Source: Candidatus Thorarchaeota archaeon (GTDB lineage Archaea > Asgardarchaeota > Thorarchaeia > Thorarchaeales > Thorarchaeaceae). Taken from it: a stretch of DNA of 14,010 nt. A program made the translations under genes and the position numbers. Position 1 is the first letter of the stretch; every line of letters starts with the position of its first letter. This document shows positions 12,151-14,010 of this stretch, piece after piece. Below the pieces are notes generated by a model. That model saw nothing but the letters and a program-made list of their open reading frames with translations. It made no database searches and was not told the DNA's origin. The stretch covers positions 1-14,010 of the forward strand of contig JAGLUV010000033.1 in the NCBI GenBank assembly GCA_023134215.1, read 5' to 3'.

Positions 12151-12888
12151 TTAGATACTCACATTCTTCCCCTTTTCAGTGAGTTCTCTTATCTTACGAA
12201 TGGTCCCAGTGAGTGTTGCTATCTCACGTCCGGTCATGTAGGACCGCCCGAGTAGATTCCGAAACACCTGCTTAGCGATGGGTTTCCTGAAATCCCTGAT
12301 TCTTGTTTCATCAACAAGTTCGTCAAAGAAAATGCAGACTTGCTCTCTCTCTTTCCATGTGGCTGCACGAGCGTCAGATGGCAGTCGTGGTTCTTCAGGA
12401 GCGTATCTCACGAAGAGCGAGTAGAGTGCAACTGCCACTGCGTGGCTCAGATTCAAGCTATTGTATGATTTGGATGCAGGAATAGTGAAGATAAGGTCGC
12501 ACATGGACGCCTCTTCGTTTTTCAGTCCAATGGACTCCCTGCCAAACACGAGGGCTACTTGCCCATCCCGCGATATGGGGTCGGGGAGTTCAGGGAGCGG
12601 CACCGCCGCCCTGGTCACACTGTGATTGTGGCCTGTTCTTGCTGTTGCTGCCCAAGCTGCATCTATGTCACTCAATGCTGATTTAAGGTCTGGAAAAATC
12701 TCTGCAGCCTCAAGAATGTCTACAGCGTGAACCGAGAACATCTGCGCATACTGATCTTGTTTCGGATCCATGCCGACTATTCTCAGGTTTGATACTCCGA
12801 AATTGGCCATGACTCTGGAAACAAAGCCCACGTTTCCAGGATTCTCTGGTTCAACAAGAACAATGTGAAGGTTTGGAAACTTGGTCAA
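12151..12888 (-). CDS. trmJ: TrmJ-like SPOUT tRNA/rRNA 2'-O-methyltransferase
   Basis: Members of this group methylate the ribose 2'-OH of RNA using S-adenosylmethionine; archaeal and bacterial TrmJ act on tRNA position 32. The 245-residue protein has the three SPOUT motifs in order: LVEPENPGNVGFVSRVMANF (11-30), FGRESIGLKNEE (115-126) and IPASKSYNSLNLSHAVAVAL (136-155), which form the trefoil-knot SAM site; Arg117 and Asn19 are the expected catalytic or RNA-contacting residues. A helical C-terminal extension of about 80 residues (WKEREQVCIFFDELVDE through MTGREIATLTGTIRKI) matches the TrmJ layout. The start is TTG 12888 with GGGAG (12897-12901) 8 bases upstream, located in the 22-base gap after the DRG gene, so the two genes are one likely operon. 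The exact target base is not shown by sequence; another position-specific SpoU enzyme is possible. Confidence 0.87.
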   Translation of the reverse strand: MTKFPNLHIVLVEPENPGNVGFVSRVMANFGVSNLRIVGMDPKQDQYAQMFSVHAVDILEAAEIFPDLKSALSDIDAAWAATARTGHNHSVTRAAVPLPELPDPISRDGQVALVFGRESIGLKNEEASMCDLIFTIPASKSYNSLNLSHAVAVALYSLFVRYAPEEPRLPSDARAATWKEREQVCIFFDELVDETRIRDFRKPIAKQVFRNLLGRSYMTGREIATLTGTIRKIRELTEKGKNVSI

Positions 12889-12910
12889 AACAACGGCTCC
12901 CTTCGGTTGC

Positions 12911-14008
12911 TTATCTATGCATCAGCTGAAGAACATCCCCGTCCTTCAACGGATAGTTAAGGCCCACCTGTCTTCGCTTAATCTTATCATTATCTCGGAT
13001 TATGATAGCATTACGAAATCGCTCCACGAAGAGTTCCTTGTGGACCTTCATCGCCGCATCCTCAACTACTGACCCCTCCGGAAGAACAATGGGTTTCATT
13101 TCACGTTTCTTGCCTGGTATCTTGGTATATACTCGCAGTATGTCTAGATGTTCGTAGAGCGCCCAGCTCATTCCATCAAGGTTCTCTCCTTTCTCTGCAG
13201 AGATAGGGACTATGTCAAATCTCTCACCATACTTATCCTGCAGTTCCTCGAACCTTTCCTCAGAGCCCGGAGTGTCTCCCTTCGTTGCAATCACAAGAGC
13301 GCGAACGTATGCGACGCTTGCGTCCATTGCATCCACAAACTGCTGGAATGTGGCCGGCTTCTGCAAACGCACTATGATGTTGGTCACTCTTCGTGCTTCG
13401 AGGTACTCATACAGTTCATCTTTGTTGCCTTGGTAGTTCTGCACTCCATATATCATGAGCCCTCCTAATCCGACCCTCTCCACTCGTACAGCAGTCTTCT
13501 CTTTGTTAAGTCGTATTCTAGCACGGTTCAGCTCTTCAAGTATAACTTCCATCTGGGTATCTATGTTTCTTGAGAGGTCTATTACAAGAGCAATACAGTC
13601 GGTGTTTCTCGCCACACCAAGGGCTTGTCTACCGATGCCTGCTTCATGACTTCCTTCGAAAATGCCTGGTAGCTCAATTAGCTGGATATTGATATCTTCA
13701 AGTGTGAGCATTGCAGGTGTTGGGATGGCCGTTGTGAAGGGATAATCTCCCACATCAAACTCAGCGTTCGTGACCGCGTTTATCAATGAAGACTTTCCAC
13801 AGTTAGTCACGCCGATTAGACAAACTTGACCTGCTCCCTCTTTTCTGATGACTCCCTCTTCCGCTCCTGCACTGCCTTTGCGGGTGCGGTCCTGCTCCTT
13901 CCTCTTTTCGACCTCTGCCCTCAATTTGGCAAGCTTCTTCCGATAGTCCCCTCTCATCCGCTCTGCGCCCTTGTGCCTAGGTGCAAGACTGATGAGCTTC
14001 TGAAGTTC
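12911..14008 (-). CDS. drg: DRG/Obg-family GTPase with TGS domain, 5' partial
   Basis: DRG GTPases bind ribosomes and stalled translation complexes in archaea and eukaryotes. The frame is open through the right edge: 17 more codons precede ATG 13957 and match the DRG N-terminal helical region (a lysine/arginine-rich LAKLRAE helix), so the true start lies outside the window. Counting from ATG 13957, G1 is GVTNCGKS (49-56), G2 region DYPFTT (71-76), G3 ELPG (95-98) and G4 TKGD (225-228), then SAEKG (253-257). The RIRLNKEKTAVRVERVGLGG stretch is the DRG-specific inserted domain. Residues about 272-348 form the C-terminal TGS domain. G3 has Glu where Asp is usual in DRG (DLPG), and G4 has Thr instead of Asn. 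The gene is directly followed by the trmJ-like gene, 22 bases away. Confidence 0.92.
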   Translation of the reverse strand, partial: ELQKLISLAPRHKGAERMRGDYRKKLAKLRAEVEKRKEQDRTRKGSAGAEEGVIRKEGAGQVCLIGVTNCGKSSLINAVTNAEFDVGDYPFTTAIPTPAMLTLEDINIQLIELPGIFEGSHEAGIGRQALGVARNTDCIALVIDLSRNIDTQMEVILEELNRARIRLNKEKTAVRVERVGLGGLMIYGVQNYQGNKDELYEYLEARRVTNIIVRLQKPATFQQFVDAMDASVAYVRALVIATKGDTPGSEERFEELQDKYGERFDIVPISAEKGENLDGMSWALYEHLDILRVYTKIPGKKREMKPIVLPEGSVVEDAAMKVHKELFVERFRNAIIIRDNDKIKRRQVGLNYPLKDGDVLQLMHR

Positions 14009-14010
14009 TA

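Noticed and set aside
1..14010. Mobile element, CRISPR array, toxin-antitoxin or defence system
   Set aside because: No transposase, integrase, regular direct repeats, nuclease or restriction genes were seen; composition is even across the window.

Overview
The window reads as archaeal chromosome, most likely from an Asgard-type archaeon (inference). Supporting genes are archaeal/eukaryotic-style ribosomal proteins eL33 (L35Ae) and L10e (uL16), deoxyhypusine synthase, a DRG-type GTPase with a TGS domain, an archaeal TrmJ-like SPOUT methyltransferase, an ADP-forming acyl-CoA synthetase beta subunit, and a small Ras-like GTPase surrounded by three roadblock/LC7 proteins. Promoters, where visible, are archaeal TATA boxes. 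Ribosome binding sites of the GGAGGTGA type are common, and about six genes appear to start with TTG. A species cannot be named from this window.

Layout. Bases 1-1501 (+) hold a VWA protein with an N-terminal zinc ribbon, cut by the left edge. A perfect 9-bp stem with a pyrimidine tract follows. Bases 1730-3624 (+) hold a GTPase/roadblock island: two roadblock genes in tandem, then an MglA-like GTPase followed 11 bp later by a third roadblock gene. Bases 3703-4470 (+) encode a cis-prenyltransferase, and 4543-5790 (+) a long protein I do not recognise. Bases 5796-6524 (-) encode the acyl-CoA synthetase beta subunit; divergent from it at 6751-7773 (+) is a biotin-synthase-like radical SAM protein. 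From 7754 to 11371 four unrecognised membrane proteins lie on the minus strand, interleaved with eL33 (-) and deoxyhypusine synthase (+). L10e (+) follows at 11563-12102. At the right end a DRG GTPase, cut by the right edge, and a TrmJ-like methyltransferase form a minus-strand operon.

How the genes may work together. The clearest functional unit is 1730-3624. In bacteria, an MglA GTPase acts with a roadblock protein (MglB) that is its GAP and partner; in eukaryotes roadblock dimers scaffold Rag GTPases. Three divergent roadblock genes next to one MglA-like GTPase suggests a switch with alternative or mixed roadblock dimers. The remaining genes are mostly translation and RNA housekeeping (eL33, L10e, deoxyhypusine synthase for eIF5A, DRG, TrmJ) plus lipid-carrier and energy metabolism.

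Noncoding signals worth attention are a cluster of three inverted repeats at 8333-8439, a long hairpin with a T-tract between a membrane gene and the deoxyhypusine synthase gene (9575-9700), and two identical CCCTAGGG palindromes between the TATA box and start codon of the eL33 gene. No tRNA, rRNA, CRISPR array, insertion sequence or integrase was seen. No noncoding stretch exceeds 300 bases.
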